A stretch of DNA of 64,000 bases from Spinellus fusiger (GCA_025094145.1 JALLLS010000037.1:248001-312000); one strand, 5' to 3'; counted from the first letter of the stretch, positions 45,283-56,426 are shown. The notes: generated from the sequence alone by a model not told the origin. A program made the numbers and translations.

Positions 45283-48200
45283 TCATTCTTGTAAAGACCT
45301 AATACTGCCACCAGAGGCCTGCCACAGAGATCCAGGAGACAAGTCCTCAGGAAAGAAACAGTCTGGGCAACATAGTGTTTCTATGTGCCAGAGCAAGGCA
45401 AGTAAGGTGGGCCACCACACAGGACAGGGGGCACCACAACATGTTGAAAGGCTGTTGAGGCAATGGTCAATAGGGTGAACCCCAGCAGAACAAACAGGCA
45501 GCAAAGACCACAAGGAGACAGGCACAAGAGAGCACTCCAGCAGGTGACAGTGCAAGGTGTGGTCAAAACCACAAGGACACTCTCTAGGCTTTCCAGGGAG
45601 CCACCCAAGATGCCAACAGACCAAATGGCTTCTCTCTGCTCTAGAAGCAGGCACCAACAGAACAAGATCAATTCCCAACAAGGGGCAGCAGTGTTTGATC
45701 AACACCATGGTGGTGGTGGCAAGGAACAGGTCTAACTTATCTTGTCTGTACTGCTCAAAGAACAGCTTGAGCTGACTGTCTTTGGCAGGAACAGGGTCTG
45801 GCAGGGCAAGTTACAGTGGGTTCTTTACCAGATATGAACTCCTTCTGGCCATGGGCAGAGAGGCAGAGAGCAGGACAAGAAGACAAGAGGAAGGCAAGGA
45901 CCAAAAATGCAAGGCAAAACGGGTCACCAGCACATTTACCCTATGCTTCATGGAGGGCATGTTGGTGATGTGCTTCAGCACTGTTGTGGACAAAGTTGGG
46001 TGGCCACCCACCAGGAGATGGAGACACCTGTCTTGGAGCCTTTCAAGGGCTTTGTACTCTGCTGCTTTCAAGTAAGAGATGGCCAGGCCATACTCAAACT
46101 TTGGCCTCACAAAAGTAGAGTAGATGTAGGAGCAGAGATGGAGAGAGAAACCAGCATGGTTCACACCAACCAGGTTCAGGATACCCATCACCTTTAGGAC
46201 ACCTGGGGACCAAGAAGAGACCAAGGAAGAAGCAGATAGACCTTTCTTGCCAAAAGGCAGACCAAGATACATCACCTCCTCTGCATGTGGAAGTGGCACA
46301 CCATACAGAGAGAGGGAGAGGCCATGGGACGTTGAAGAAGTGGAGGAGGGATGGTTCAACACCACACACTTGCTAGGGTTCTACCTGTACCCAAGAGAGA
46401 ACAAATGTTGCTCTGCCAGAGCCAGCATATCCTGGACAGACTGCTTGTCTCCAAAGACAGCCACATCATCTGCAAAAAGTAGAGAGTTTACCACCACAGG
46501 AGCAGGATCAGAGGCAGAGGGAAGGGACACACAGTGGGACTTTGAACCAGCACCAGGAACCAGACAAAGCAGACCAGGAAGAGAGTTAATGTACACTGTG
46601 TACAACTGTGGACTCAGCACAGAACCTTGCAACACTCCAGTCACAGGTGAAAAAGGAATGGAAGAGTGGTTAGAAACTAGCACTGATATTGTTACCTCAT
46701 CAAATATATGGGAAACAAAAGACAGGAAAGCAGTGGGAGCACCAGCAGCAGAAAGGGCCTGCCAGACCACATTTCTGTCCACCTTGTCATAAGCTGAGGA
46801 TATGTCCAAGAGGGCCACAACAGGATAGTGGTGATGTAGAAGGAAGTATGCATGCATCAGATCATGCAAGCACAGAGCCTGATCCATGGGACTTCTCCTG
46901 GGATGGAAACTACCTTGTGCAAGATCAGGCACAGGAGCATAATGGGACAATGATGGGGCCAGGCAGAACTCCAACAGCTTTCTTATCACCAAGGTCAAGG
47001 AAATAGGCCTGTAATTTTCTGCCAATGACTTTTCACCCTTCTTAAAGATGGGGAATACTGCTGCATGTCTCCATAGACAAGGAGTGTAAGACCACTGCCA
47101 GCAGACTGTGAAGAGCAAAGAAATGAGAGGGGCCACCACTGAGCACAGAGGCTTGAGCATTTCAGCCTTGATATGGTCAGTACCAGGGGCTTTCCTGTTA
47201 GGGAGAAGCTTGATACAACAACCCACCAAAGCAGAGTCAAACATTGGAATGCCAATGGATGGCAAACCAAGAGCACCAGACACACCAGACACACCAGACA
47301 GAACCAAAGGGACACCAGGAAAACCAGGAGAACCAGGAGAACCAGGGGAGACATCAGACAAGACAACAGGAACACCAGAAGATGGACAGCCACCAGGAAC
47401 ACCAGACACACTAGACACACCAGGGGGAGGAAGGGGAGCATAGGAGGAGAAGGGAAGGAGGGAAGTGAAAGGACCAGGAGGGGGAGGATGGGAGGAAGGA
47501 AGGATGTCACCACTATATACAGTTTCAAGATGGTCAGCCATCACCTTTACAGCAACAGCCAGACCATCAGGGTGGGAGAAGGAAAGAGTGGAAGTGTGGC
47601 ACCCCTTGAGATGCTTAACCTTGGCCAAAGCCTTGGAAAAGTTTGTCTCAAGTGACTTGCAGAAATTCTGCCATGAGAGCCTCTTGGCTGCCTGTACAGC
47701 TGTCTTGAAAGAGACTTGTGCTGCCTTGTATTTAGACCACCAGTGAACCTTGTCAATGCCAGTGCAGTAGTGCCACTTTCTGTAGCACCTTTCCCTGTTG
47801 GCAGCAGCAGATTGTAGAGCAGGAGACCAGTACTTCTTCCAATAGGAAGGCCAAGGAGTCATGGTACCCAGAGCTGCACCCAGAGATAGGTAGATACACT
47901 CATTGAGTGAGTCATTGAGACTGTCAATGAGTGGGCAAGTAGGGGGAGTGGAAGAAGCAAGGGATTGTAGTTGGGTGCATAGGGGTCAGGAGAAGGAGGT
48001 GAATGTGGAAATGTACAGGTTGCATGGATCTTCTTCTTGTAGTCTTGATAGATTCCAGAGGCATTGGGGGTGAATGAATGATGAAGGGGAAGATGGGGGA
48101 GAAGGGGAAGTAGAGGACATATCATAGTTGAAGGACAGGGTAAGCATATGGTGGTCAGAGCCAAGGGAGAGATCAGAAAAGATATTCATAGAAGGGAGGG

Positions 48201-48801
48201 TCATAGGGAAATTGCATAGAAACAGGTCAATGATACTTGTGCATGTGCAATCATGCTGGAAACCATGCCAAGTAGCAGTGCCATAGGAAAGAGAAGAGTT
48301 CAACACAGACAGGGACTGCTCCTCAAGCCATAGAACCATGGCAGAGCCACAGGGAGACATCACTGCATCACTAGTAATGTTGCCCAGCCTTGCATTGAAG
48401 TCACCACACAAGATGGTGTTGGGGAAAATAGGAAGAGAAGAAAGGACAGACACAAATTGAGAACGTGGCATAGAAGGGGGGAGGTAAAGGCATAGAAAAC
48501 AAAGTGGTCCCACTTTCAAAGAAAGGGTATACTTGTTTGGAGAAGGAAGTTGGTATACAGGAAAAGGAAAGGAAGGAGACACCAGAGCAGAGACACCCAT
48601 AGAGCCACAATTGGCAGAAGGAACAGGAGAGCCATACAGATGGAATTGCTCCCAGTCTGTAGGAAGACAAGCAGGGGGAAGAAGCTAGGTTTCTGTGATA
48701 AAAAGAATGGAGGAGGGGGGACAGTGGGACAATACATCATGCACAATGGTTGTCTGAAGACCATTGGCATTCCATAAACTTACCTTTATGGACTCACTCA
48801 T
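45283..48801 (-). pseudogene. LINE-E ORF2: endonuclease-reverse transcriptase, broken
   Basis: Starts ATG at 48801 (overlapping the ORF1 stop) with SLWNANGLQTTIVHDVL. The endonuclease has a TAG at 48685-48687 where LINE-F has Trp (TETWLL), and LCGDFNARLG and GSDHHMLTLSF remain. The RT has KAPGTDHIKAEMLKPL, NYRPISLTLVIRKLLE, LLDISSAYDKVDRNVVW, GVLQGSVLSPQLYT and LLFADDVAVF. A TAG at 46381-46383 replaces Trp of YRWNPSKC. The C-terminal cluster CPCGFDHTLHCHLLEC is intact. A Pro/Val/Gly-rich repeat (about 47270-47440) sits between endonuclease and RT. A frameshift also separates 48600 from 48164. Confidence 0.85.
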
Positions 48802-49400
48802 AAATTGAGATTGTTGTCATAAGTCATAGGGGTAAAGGAGGGGGAGGAGGAGACTTCACTCATCTCATCATCACTGATAGAGAAGGCTTGGTCATGGTGG
48901 CAGACAGCATGGGCAGGGTTGGAGAGGATCTCCTTGAGGTCTTCCTCAGAGATCCAGCCAACAGAAAGGAAGGACTTGGCCACAGAGGGGGTCAGGGGTG
49001 TGGAGGTGGGTCAGGGCCAGGATGCACCTCTTACAGTGCACTTCATGGGCCTTGTCTTCCAATTCCTCAGAAGACAGGTTAGCAAAGGCAGGGTCAGCCA
49101 GGTGCTTAGGGTCCAGGGGCTCAAAACCAGAGATGACCTTCACCTGAGCCTTCTCCAAAAGCTCAAGGACAGTGGGGGCATAGCCATTGTGTACCAACAG
49201 GCCAAGGACAGAGCGGGCAGGGAAACAAATGTCCAGCAGACAGGAGGGCTCCAGACCAAAGACACAAAGGCGGCAACAGACCTCTTGTCTGGTCATCTTT
49301 CTTGACCAGGGGATGTAGATATACTGATGTCCTGTGACATCAGAAGCCTCAGAAAAGGCATGGACATTGGCCTCAAACTTCCTTTGGGAAGTAGTATGGA
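48798..49400 (-). pseudogene. LINE-E ORF1, C-terminal part
   Basis: Reads HQYIYIPWSRKMTRQEV, DICFPARSVLGLLVHNGYAP, LLEKAQVKVISGFEPLDPKH and, after a frameshift near 48970, GWISEEDLKEILSNP to an acidic Ser-rich end. It corresponds to the same conserved block as LINE-B and LINE-F ORF1. The N-terminal coiled coil is lost at the junction with LINE-F. Confidence 0.75.
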
Positions 49401-49424
49401 TGAACTGGTCAAACAGGGACTAGC

Positions 49425-52400
49425 GGAAGGAGTGGAAGAAGGACTTGAGCTTGCTGTCCTTAAGGAACAGGACTGGGAAGAGTAAGGTATAATGGATTTT
49501 GTGTGATAAATAAGGACATGCAGAAGACAGAGACAGACAAGGACAGGAGAACCAGGAGACAGGATGAATGAAGGGACTGGAAATGTAGAGCAAAGCAAGT
49601 TGCCAAGACATTCACTCTATGCTTCATTGAAGGAATGTTAGTAATGTGCCTAAGCACTGTAGTAGATGATGTGGGGTGACCCCCAACCAGCAGATGAAGA
49701 CACTGATCTTGTAACCACTCCAGAGCTTTGTGGTCTTGAGCCTTCAGAAATGAGATGGCTAGGCCATACTCAAACTTGGGGTGCACAAAGGTAGAGTAGA
49801 TCCTAGAGCACAGGAGGAGAGAGAAACCAGTACAACTGACACCAATCAGACTGAGAATGCCCATGACCTTGGCAACACCAGGAGACCAAGAAGACACCAG
49901 AGATAAAGCAATCAAGCCTTTCTTACCAAAAGGCAAACCTAGATAAGTCACCTCATCAGCCTGAGGGAGAGGAACACCATACAGAGACAGAGTATAACCA
50001 CAAGCAGTTGATGACAATGGAGATGGATGATTGAGGACCACACACTTGGAGGGGTTCCACCTGAACCCTAGAGCATATGAGTGTTGTTCAGCAAGAGCCA
50101 GCATGACTTGCACTGACTCCTTTGTACCAAAGATAGCTACATCATCTGCAAAAAGCAGAGAGTTCACTACCACAGGCACAGAACCAGAGGAAGCACCAGA
50201 GACAGAACCAGAGACAGAACCAGGACCAGGACCAGGACCAGGACCAGAGGAAGCACCAGGAGACACCGGAAAATGGACAGAGTGAGAGTTATCACCAGCA
50301 CCAGGAAATGAACAGAGAACACCAGGGAGTGAGTTGATGTACACTGTGTACAACTGGGGACTGAGAACAGAACCCTGAAGTACACCAGTGACAGGGGAAA
50401 AGGGGAGGGAGGAGTGGTTAGATATCAACACAGAAATAGTTACCATGTCAAATAGATGTGAAATGAATGACAGGAATGGGGGAGGAGCACCAGCAGCAGA
50501 CAAAGCTTGCCAGACAATGTTATGGTCAACCTTGTCATAGGCAGAGGAGATGTCCAGCAAGGCAACAACAGGATAGTGATAATGGCGCATGAGGTGAGCA
50601 TGCATCAGCTCATGCAGACACAGTGCTTGATCCAGGGGACCACAACAAGGACAAAACCCACCCTGAGCCAGATCAGGAACAGGAGAGAACTGAGAGAGGG
50701 ATGGTGCCAGACAGAACTCCAACAGCTTACAGACCACAGAAGTCAGGGAAATAGGACAGTAGTTGCTTGGTAGTGCTGAGTCACCCTTCTTGAAAATGGG
50801 GAAGACTGCAGCATGGCACCATAGTGCAGGAGTGTAGGACCATTGCCAGCATAATCAAAACATAAGGGAAAGGAGTGGGGAAACAATGAGGATAATGGGC
50901 TTCAGCATCTCAGCCTTCAAGTGATCAGAGCCAGGTGCTTTTCTGTTGGGTAATAGCTTGATACACTTGCTAACCATGGCAGTAGAGAACATAGTGCTGA
51001 AGGTACCAGAGGAACATAGGGGTGGGGAGCATAGGGGTTCATAAGGGACACTAGCTACAGAAGGGGAAGAATGTGAAAGAGGAACATAGGGGGTGGGGGT
51101 GGATACATAGGTAGGGGAGGTGCTTGAAGGAGAGTCAGGGGAGAGAAAGGGAATAAGGGGAGCATAGGGACCAGGAGGGGAAGGATGGGACAAAGGAAGG
51201 ATATCTCCACTATACACCTGTGCAAGATGAGAAGCCATTACCTCTACTGCCTTGGACAGACCATTAGCATGGGAAAAGGAGAGTGAAGACTGGTGACGTT
51301 TCTTGAGCTGCTTCACCTTGGCTGTTGCCTTGGCAAAGTTTGTCTCCAGAGACCTGCAAAAGTTCTGCCATGACTGGCATTTGGCTGCCTGGACATCAGA
51401 CCTGAATCTGGCATGTGCTTGCTTGTGTTGGGTCCACCAGTGCACCTTGTCTATGCCTGTTGCATACTGCCACTGCCTGTAGCAACATTCCCTGTTTTCA
51501 GCAGCTTGTTGGAGAGCAGGTGTTCAGTACTTCTTCCAGTGGGAGGGGCAAGACCTTTTGGTTCCCAGAGCAGTGTCCAAGGATGCATAGATGCACTCAT
51601 TGAGCTGATCATTGAGATTGTCAATGGGTGGGCATGATGAAGGAGGGGAGGTGACAAGGGAGTGTAAATGAGTGGAAAGGGGGGAAGAAAGAGTGGTAAA
51701 GGTGTTGGCATAGAGGTCACATGGATCCTGTTCTTTCAGACATGCTAGATTCCAGAGGCACCTTGGGTGGATGGTTGAAGAAGAAGGGGAAGAAGATGAA
51801 GAAGAAGACAAGGACATATCATAAGAAAAAGAAAGTGACATAAGACAATGATCAGACCCAAGGGAAAGATCAGTGTTGATGTGCATAGAAGGGGAGGTCA
51901 TATCAAAGTTGCATAAGAATAGGCCAAGGATACTTGAGCATGTGTGTTGCTGCCGGAAACCATGCCAAGTAGCAATGCCATAGGAAAGAGAAGAGTTCAA
52001 CACAGACAGGGACCATTCTTCAAACCATGGGACTATGGCAGTGCCATGGGGAGACATCACTGAATCACCAGTAATGTCACCCAGTCTTGCATTGAAGTCA
52101 CCACACAGGATGGTGTTGGGGTAGATGGGAGAGAGGAAAGAATGGACATAAGATCAGAACATGAGAGGGAGGGAGGGAGGTAGAGGCATAAGAAACAAAG
52201 TGGTCCCACTTTCAATGAAAGGGTATACTTGTTTGGAGAAGGGAGTTGGTGGACAGGGTAAGGAAAGGAAGGAGAGACCAGAGCAGAGACACCCATGGAG
52301 CCATGGTAGGAGGAGACCACAGGAGAGCCATACAAATGGAACTGCTCCCAGTCAGTGGGAAGACAAGCAGGAGAGAGGAGCCATGTTTCTGTGATGAAAA

Positions 52401-52497
52401 GGAGAGTAGTGGGGGGACAGTGGGAGAGAACATCATGCACAGTGGTTGCCCTAAGACCATTGGCATTCCAAAGACTTACATTGATTGTATCACTCAT
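49425..52497 (-). pseudogene. LINE-F ORF2: endonuclease-reverse transcriptase, broken and 3' truncated
   Basis: Begins MSDTINVSLWNANGLRATTV. The endonuclease keeps ITETWLLSP; a 1-nt frameshift lies near 52110, after which GSDHCLMSLSF follows. A TGA at 51524-51526 replaces Trp (LINE-E: KKYWSPAL). RT: KAPGSDHLKAEMLKP, TGA near 50855, NYCPISLTSVVCKLLE, LLDISSAYDKVDHNIVW, GVLQGSVLSPQLYT and LLFADDVAIF, all active-site residues present. An insert of (GPGPGPG..SGS) low complexity follows the catalytic block at about 50180-50270. It ends after KDSKLKSFF, with the C-terminal zinc-like cluster missing. Confidence 0.85.
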
Positions 52498-53445
52498 AAA
52501 GAGGGACTTTCTGAGGATGAGACAGACAGAGCTTCATGGTCCATATCATAGTCATCCAGATCTCTCTGGAAGCCATTGGCTGGGTGGTCACAATCATGGA
52601 GGTGGGGACATGCAGGCTGCTGCTTGAGGAACTCCTCATAGTCTTCAGGCTGCATCCAGCCAAAGGAAACAAAGGAGCAGAGGACAGGGGAAACCAGGGT
52701 GTACTTCATGTGCACTAGGGCACAACAGCAACGTTGGAGGTGGATCATGTGGGCATGGTTGGCCAGCTCACTATCAGTGCATGTCTCAAACTTGGGGTCT
52801 GCCAGGTGTTCAGGACTCATGGATCAAAGTTATCCAGGATCTTGACCTGGACCTTCTCCAGGAGTTCACGGATGTTGGAGGCAAACTGGTCATGCACAAG
52901 CAGACCAAGAACAGAATGGGCAGGGAAGGAGATGTCCAGGATGTGGGAGGTGTCTACACCAAGACAACAGAGAAATTGCATACCTCTTTATGCTGCATCT
53001 TGTGGGAACAGGGGATGTAGATGTACTGGAAACCCTGGGCACCAGTGGGGATCTGGAATCCACAAGCAGCAGCAGCAACACAATGGACAGCAACAGGGGG
53101 ACAAACAGTAGGGGATTTGGGAGTGGCAGCTACTTTGGAGTAAGAAGGAACATTAGTAGCAATGTTAGTCTTTTTGGCTGTTTTGTGGGGAAAAACAGGT
53201 GGTGACTGGGTTTGAATCTGAGTCAGATCAGTTTGGGGAGGTGTAACAGTCTTCTTTGAAGACTGGGAAGAGAGCTGGGCCTTGAGAGAGGCAATCTCCA
53301 GGTGCAAATGGTTGTTTTCAGCTGTCAATTCTGACAACTTAGCCAAAATCTGGTCATGTTGGCTGGTTTTTTGTTTGAGGGTGCAAATAGCAGCCCGGAT
53401 AGCAGCCAGCTGGTCTGCCAGTGTCAAAGTGGCAGTTTCGGCCAT
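52494..53445 (-). pseudogene. LINE-F ORF1: Gag-like protein with one frameshift
   Basis: Start MAETATLTLADQLAAIRAAI (an upstream Met at 53499 is possible). A coiled coil follows (LAKLSELTAENNHLHLEIAS), then a basic Thr/Pro linker and FQYIYIPCSHKMQHKEV. A frameshift near 52975 separates this from the second half (VSFGWMQPEDYEEFLKQQ) ending SPSL and TGA inside TTATGAG. About 310 residues before the shift. Confidence 0.75.
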
Positions 53446-53644
53446 GTTTTTGACAACAAAAACAGAAAAAAGTGGATAGAATGGTGGTTTTTGGTCCAAA
53501 GAAGTTGAGAGTTGGTGTAGAGGTGTATCTTGGATGGATGTTGAGGGGTGTACAATGGATGCAAATGGATGTATGCTTGTTGTTCTGATGCAAAACTGTT
53601 TACTTACTTCAAAAACTAATAGGAAAGTGAAAGAGAAGTCACCT

Positions 53645-53718
53645 GCCCGTTTAGCTCAGTTGGTTAGAGCGTGGTGCTAATAACGCCAAGGTCACAGGTT
53701 CGACCCCTGTAATGGGCA
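53645..53718 (+). tRNA. tRNA-Ile(AAT)
   Basis: 74 nt: acceptor GCCCGTT/AATGGGC, D arm GCTC/GAGC, anticodon stem TGGTG/CGCCA with loop CTAATAA (AAT), T stem ACAGG/CCTGT with loop TTCGACC, discriminator A. No intron. ACTTTTTC follows as likely terminator. Confidence 0.97.
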
Positions 53719-53735
53719 ATACTTTTTCAATATCA

Positions 53736-54283
53736 AGACTGAACAAAGATAATTTTTATTAAGTGAAGAGTGGTTCATTATTTATACTTTTTATGGGTGC
53801 TTATCTTTCAGTGGTATTCTACCTTTTGGTAGTTAATGATTAGTTCATGGTATAGCTTATTGATAGATGCAACCATATTGTTGGTGTAGATGATTTATCC
53901 TATGGTAGTTTACATAGGTGTAGCTTTATGGTTGGTGTAGGTGTTCTACCTAATGGTAGACTACATGTTGGAGCCTTATGGTTGGTTCATTGAATAAGCA
54001 CACCATTATAGACCCATCTATTATGTCTTCACTTTTAATTGCCTTTGATAGGTCTTATTTAATCCACTAAGGATTTATAGATGAAGGCAGCTCATTAAGT
54101 GTCTGATAATAAATTGAGCTTAGAAGGTTGATTTGTAGTTACAACCAATCAGTGAGATGATACAGAGATGTACTATGGTACTTGTGTGTACTCAAGCTTT
54201 CATAGAGTATTCTGAATGTCACAGCATACTACTCATGTTGACCAATTCATGAAGAATCTTTGGATTGAAGTTGGAACACAACA
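53736..54283 (-). repeat. LTR631 repeat, copy 4 (diverged)
   Basis: On the minus strand it starts TGTTGTGTTCC (54283) and can be followed to about 53736, where the last 35 bp of the other copies are replaced. Hairpins persist with changed loops (CTACC-TTTT-GGTAG, CTACC-TAAT-GGTAG). It begins about 18 bp after tRNA-Ile. Confidence 0.75.
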
Positions 54284-54340
54284 CAAGGGTAAAATTATGG
54301 TCTGAATTTGAAAATACCATTGTTTTATTGAAAGCCACTG
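54284..54340 (-). mobile_element. Tc1 terminus (CAGTGGCTTTC type), 57 bp remnant
   Basis: On the minus strand: CAGTGGCTTTCAATAAAAC, then similarity to 11807-11865. TA follows at 54341-54342. The rest of the transposon is gone; LTR631 copy 4 begins where it stops. Confidence 0.75.
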
Positions 54341-54342
54341 TA

Positions 54343-54529
54343 TATGCTGATAGCAGATATCAGGATGCAGATTTATTTATGACAATTATATTAGTATTTA
54401 TATGGATGTTTCAATGGCACTATCTAATTTCTAAGTATGAAATGCTATACATAAAATAAAGGAGTGGTATTGATGGCAGGGAAAATAGTGTAAAATAAGA
54501 AGTGTTCAAATTAGGTCATCACAACCTGT
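54343..54529 (-). repeat. LTR378 fragment, 5' half
   Basis: On the minus strand it starts TGTGATGACCTAAT and matches the LTR378 copy at 58050-58272, including CATATAAATAC (TATA-like) and CTGATATCTG. It ends exactly where the Tc1 terminus begins. The 54530-54728 stretch beyond holds nothing I recognise. Confidence 0.75.
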
Positions 54530-54728
54530 ATACTACATATATTTAATAGTAATAATCTTTCATTAGAGAAAAAAAGTTATTAAGAAAGAATAATGTTAAT
54601 CATTTTTTTGATATAAATATTTAGCCTAGAATTTGAAACCATTATTTACATTTGTTTGGACAATTTATACTAATTAAGTTTACTTTTTTTTTAAATTAAA
54701 TAATAAAATCAATTAAAATAATGAATAA

Positions 54729-54801
54729 TGCCTTCTGCCAGAATTGAACTGGCGACCTTCTGCTTACTAGGCAGACGCTCTGCCAACTGAGCCAAGAAGG
54801 C
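54729..54801 (-). tRNA. tRNA-Thr(AGT)
   Basis: 73 nt on the minus strand: acceptor GCCTTCT/AGAAGGC, D arm GCTC/GAGC, anticodon stem TCTGC/GCAGA with loop CTAGTAA (AGT), T stem GCCAG/CTGGC with loop TTCAATT, discriminator A. Its first 17 nt are repeated at 55240-55256. Confidence 0.96.
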
Positions 54802-55239
54802 TTCTGCTCTAAAGCAGGCATCCCAGCCCATACTAATTTTCTGACAAGGTGGGTGACTGCCTTTGGTTTTGCAGTCTTGGCTGGCGGTTTTGACCATGTG
54901 TCCTGTCCTTTTCCCTCCCATGCAGGCACTGCCTTGCAGTCCTCTATGTTCATATATGCCCAAAAAAGGGTTTAATGCCATTTGCTTTCTGGTGTGGTTC
55001 TTGGTCTGGTTGGTCTGGTCTGGTTGTCTGGCAGGTAGAGGATGCCCTCACAGGCTTAAATAAGCTATCTTTCCTATCTTTCCAATAAGTCTTAGTCTAA
55101 AATTTGTCTGTACTTCAATTCCTTTCCTTTCTCTCTATGTTTCCTATCCATTTATGTAATATGCTTCCCTATATGTTCTGCAGAGTCACTGTACTATATT
55201 TAGCCTGTGAAATATACTCCTTGAAATAAATAATCTTGA
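54802..55239. mobile_element. 438-bp unidentified insert flanked by a 17-bp tRNA duplication
   Basis: AACTGAGCCAAGAAGGC, the 5' end of tRNA-Thr, occurs at 54785-54801 and again at 55240-55256; the insert is what lies between. It has no long frame, a TTAAATAAG TATA-like motif near 55038 and ends GAAATAAATAATCTTGA. It may be a non-LTR (SINE-like) insertion with a 17-bp target duplication. Family unknown. Confidence 0.5.
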
Positions 55240-55267
55240 AACTGAGCCAAGAAGGCATCTCTCTTTC

Positions 55268-55656
55268 TGTTGTTCCCTAATTTGGACAGAATAGTTCTAA
55301 GCCTGGAGGTATGTGCACAGAGTGGAATAGCTAGTGGTTCTTGGTTTGGACTGAAGCCCATGTAGATCAAAGAGGAAGAATAAAAGAGAAGATAGAAGAT
55401 AATGTTTATTCATTGAATTCACTTGATTATTTATACTAAATTCTAGTGTACAATTGCACATACATGTCTTGGCTTAACATGTTCTCTTCACAGTGAACAT
55501 GTTAAGCCAAGACACTATATTGCATTAGCATTTATCTTATTAATTATATTATATTATCTGTGTGTATCCACACAGGATAATATGTGCTCCAAAAAGGGAA
55601 GACATGTGCAGCCAATAGTATTACTCTATTTGACAGGACAGTGTCTAGCACAGACA
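55268..55656 (-). repeat. LTR389 copy 2, minus orientation, with 20-bp perfect inverted repeat
   Basis: On the minus strand it runs TGTCTGTGCTAGACAC to GGGAACAACA, 389 bp, matching 42491-42879. No flanking duplication (CTTTC left, TTTTT right). Its 3' end is 11 bp from the tRNA-Thr 5' fragment at 55240-55256. A 20-bp perfect inverted repeat with a 10-nt loop lies at 55465-55514. Confidence 0.88.
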
Positions 55657-55817
55657 TTTTTCAAAAGAAAAATTGTAAGTCTATCCAAATTTGAAATCAT
55701 CCATCCATCATCAAAATGCTGCATCCATCTATAAATACTATCCATCCATCAACATCACCCACCTCCCCACCTACTGTCCAAGTTTCAAGTCATCACTAAA
55801 ATAGCAGTAGATACACC

Positions 55818-56426
55818 ATGTCTTTTGGGAATACCCACCAACAGTTGCTGCAGTTGCAGCAAAACACAGCTGCTCCCTCCCAAGCTGACATTATTTTGGT
55901 GTTGACTTTGCTCTCTGCTGAGATAGCTCAGGTCAGACAGCATAATCACCAGCAGCAGCAAATGCTTGATGCTTTTGAGAGACTCCTGGAAGAAAACTCA
56001 AGACTGCAAGGGACAGTCAAGGCTCTGGAGGCAGAGATCAGTGCCCTCAAAGCAGCAGCAGCATCACCAACAGTCCCAGCCCCCACCAATGTCCTGACAC
56101 CAAAGGAAACACAGACACCAAAGAGTAGAGCAACTGATCCACTACAAGGTCTGCCTACTGTCAAGGACTCTTCTTGGGCCACAGTGGCCAAGAAACATGC
56201 CAAGGCTCCTGTCAAGAGGTCACAGCCTTCAGAGAGACGTGTTGCTGCTGCAACAAGAGCCTTCACTGTCTCAGTGGGTGAACAAGGGTACAACTATGTG
56301 TATATCCCCCGTGGAAGATGCATGAACCATCCAGAAGTGCATAAGCTCCTCAGAACCCTTGGCTTTGATACTGGATGTTGTGTTCCAACTTCAATCCAAA
56401 GATTCTCTATGAATTGGTCAACATGA
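55818..56426 (+). CDS. ORF1-B: LINE ORF1 N-terminal part fused to LTR631, copy 2
   Basis: The 202-residue product is identical to 44224-44832. The 5' leader (55675-55815) has the same CATCCATC repeats. Codons from about 56376 onward belong to LTR631. It is not interrupted, so it could be translated; function would be as a truncated ORF1 (coiled coil plus half of the RNA-binding block). The upstream neighbour is LTR389 copy 2, unlike copy 1, so the composite occurs in two different settings. Confidence 0.8.
   Translation: MSFGNTHQQLLQLQQNTAAPSQADIILVLTLLSAEIAQVRQHNHQQQQMLDAFERLLEENSRLQGTVKALEAEISALKAAAASPTVPAPTNVLTPKETQTPKSRATDPLQGLPTVKDSSWATVAKKHAKAPVKRSQPSERRVAAATRAFTVSVGEQGYNYVYIPRGRCMNHPEVHKLLRTLGFDTGCCVPTSIQRFSMNWST

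Larger units (their letters stand above)
45110..49400 (-). mobile_element. LINE-E: 5'-truncated non-LTR retrotransposon
   Basis: It contains the C-terminal part of ORF1 (about 49400-48798), ORF2 (48801-45283) and a 3' UTR to about 45110. ORF1 and ORF2 overlap by ATGA. It lies head-to-tail with LINE-F, and its truncated 5' end is joined directly to the truncated 3' end of LINE-F near 49400. An AAAGTGACCCC terminal-repeat scrap of a Tc1 element borders it near 45088. Confidence 0.8.
49400..53600 (-). mobile_element. LINE-F: non-LTR retrotransposon lacking its 3' end
   Basis: The 5' end lies near 53600, some tens of bp from tRNA-Ile (which is on the other strand). ORF1 (to 52494) and ORF2 (from 52497) overlap by ATGA. 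The element stops near 49400 before its C-terminal Cys/His domain and 3' UTR and runs into LINE-E ORF1. GGATG-type short repeats mark its 5' UTR (53525-53570). Confidence 0.8.
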
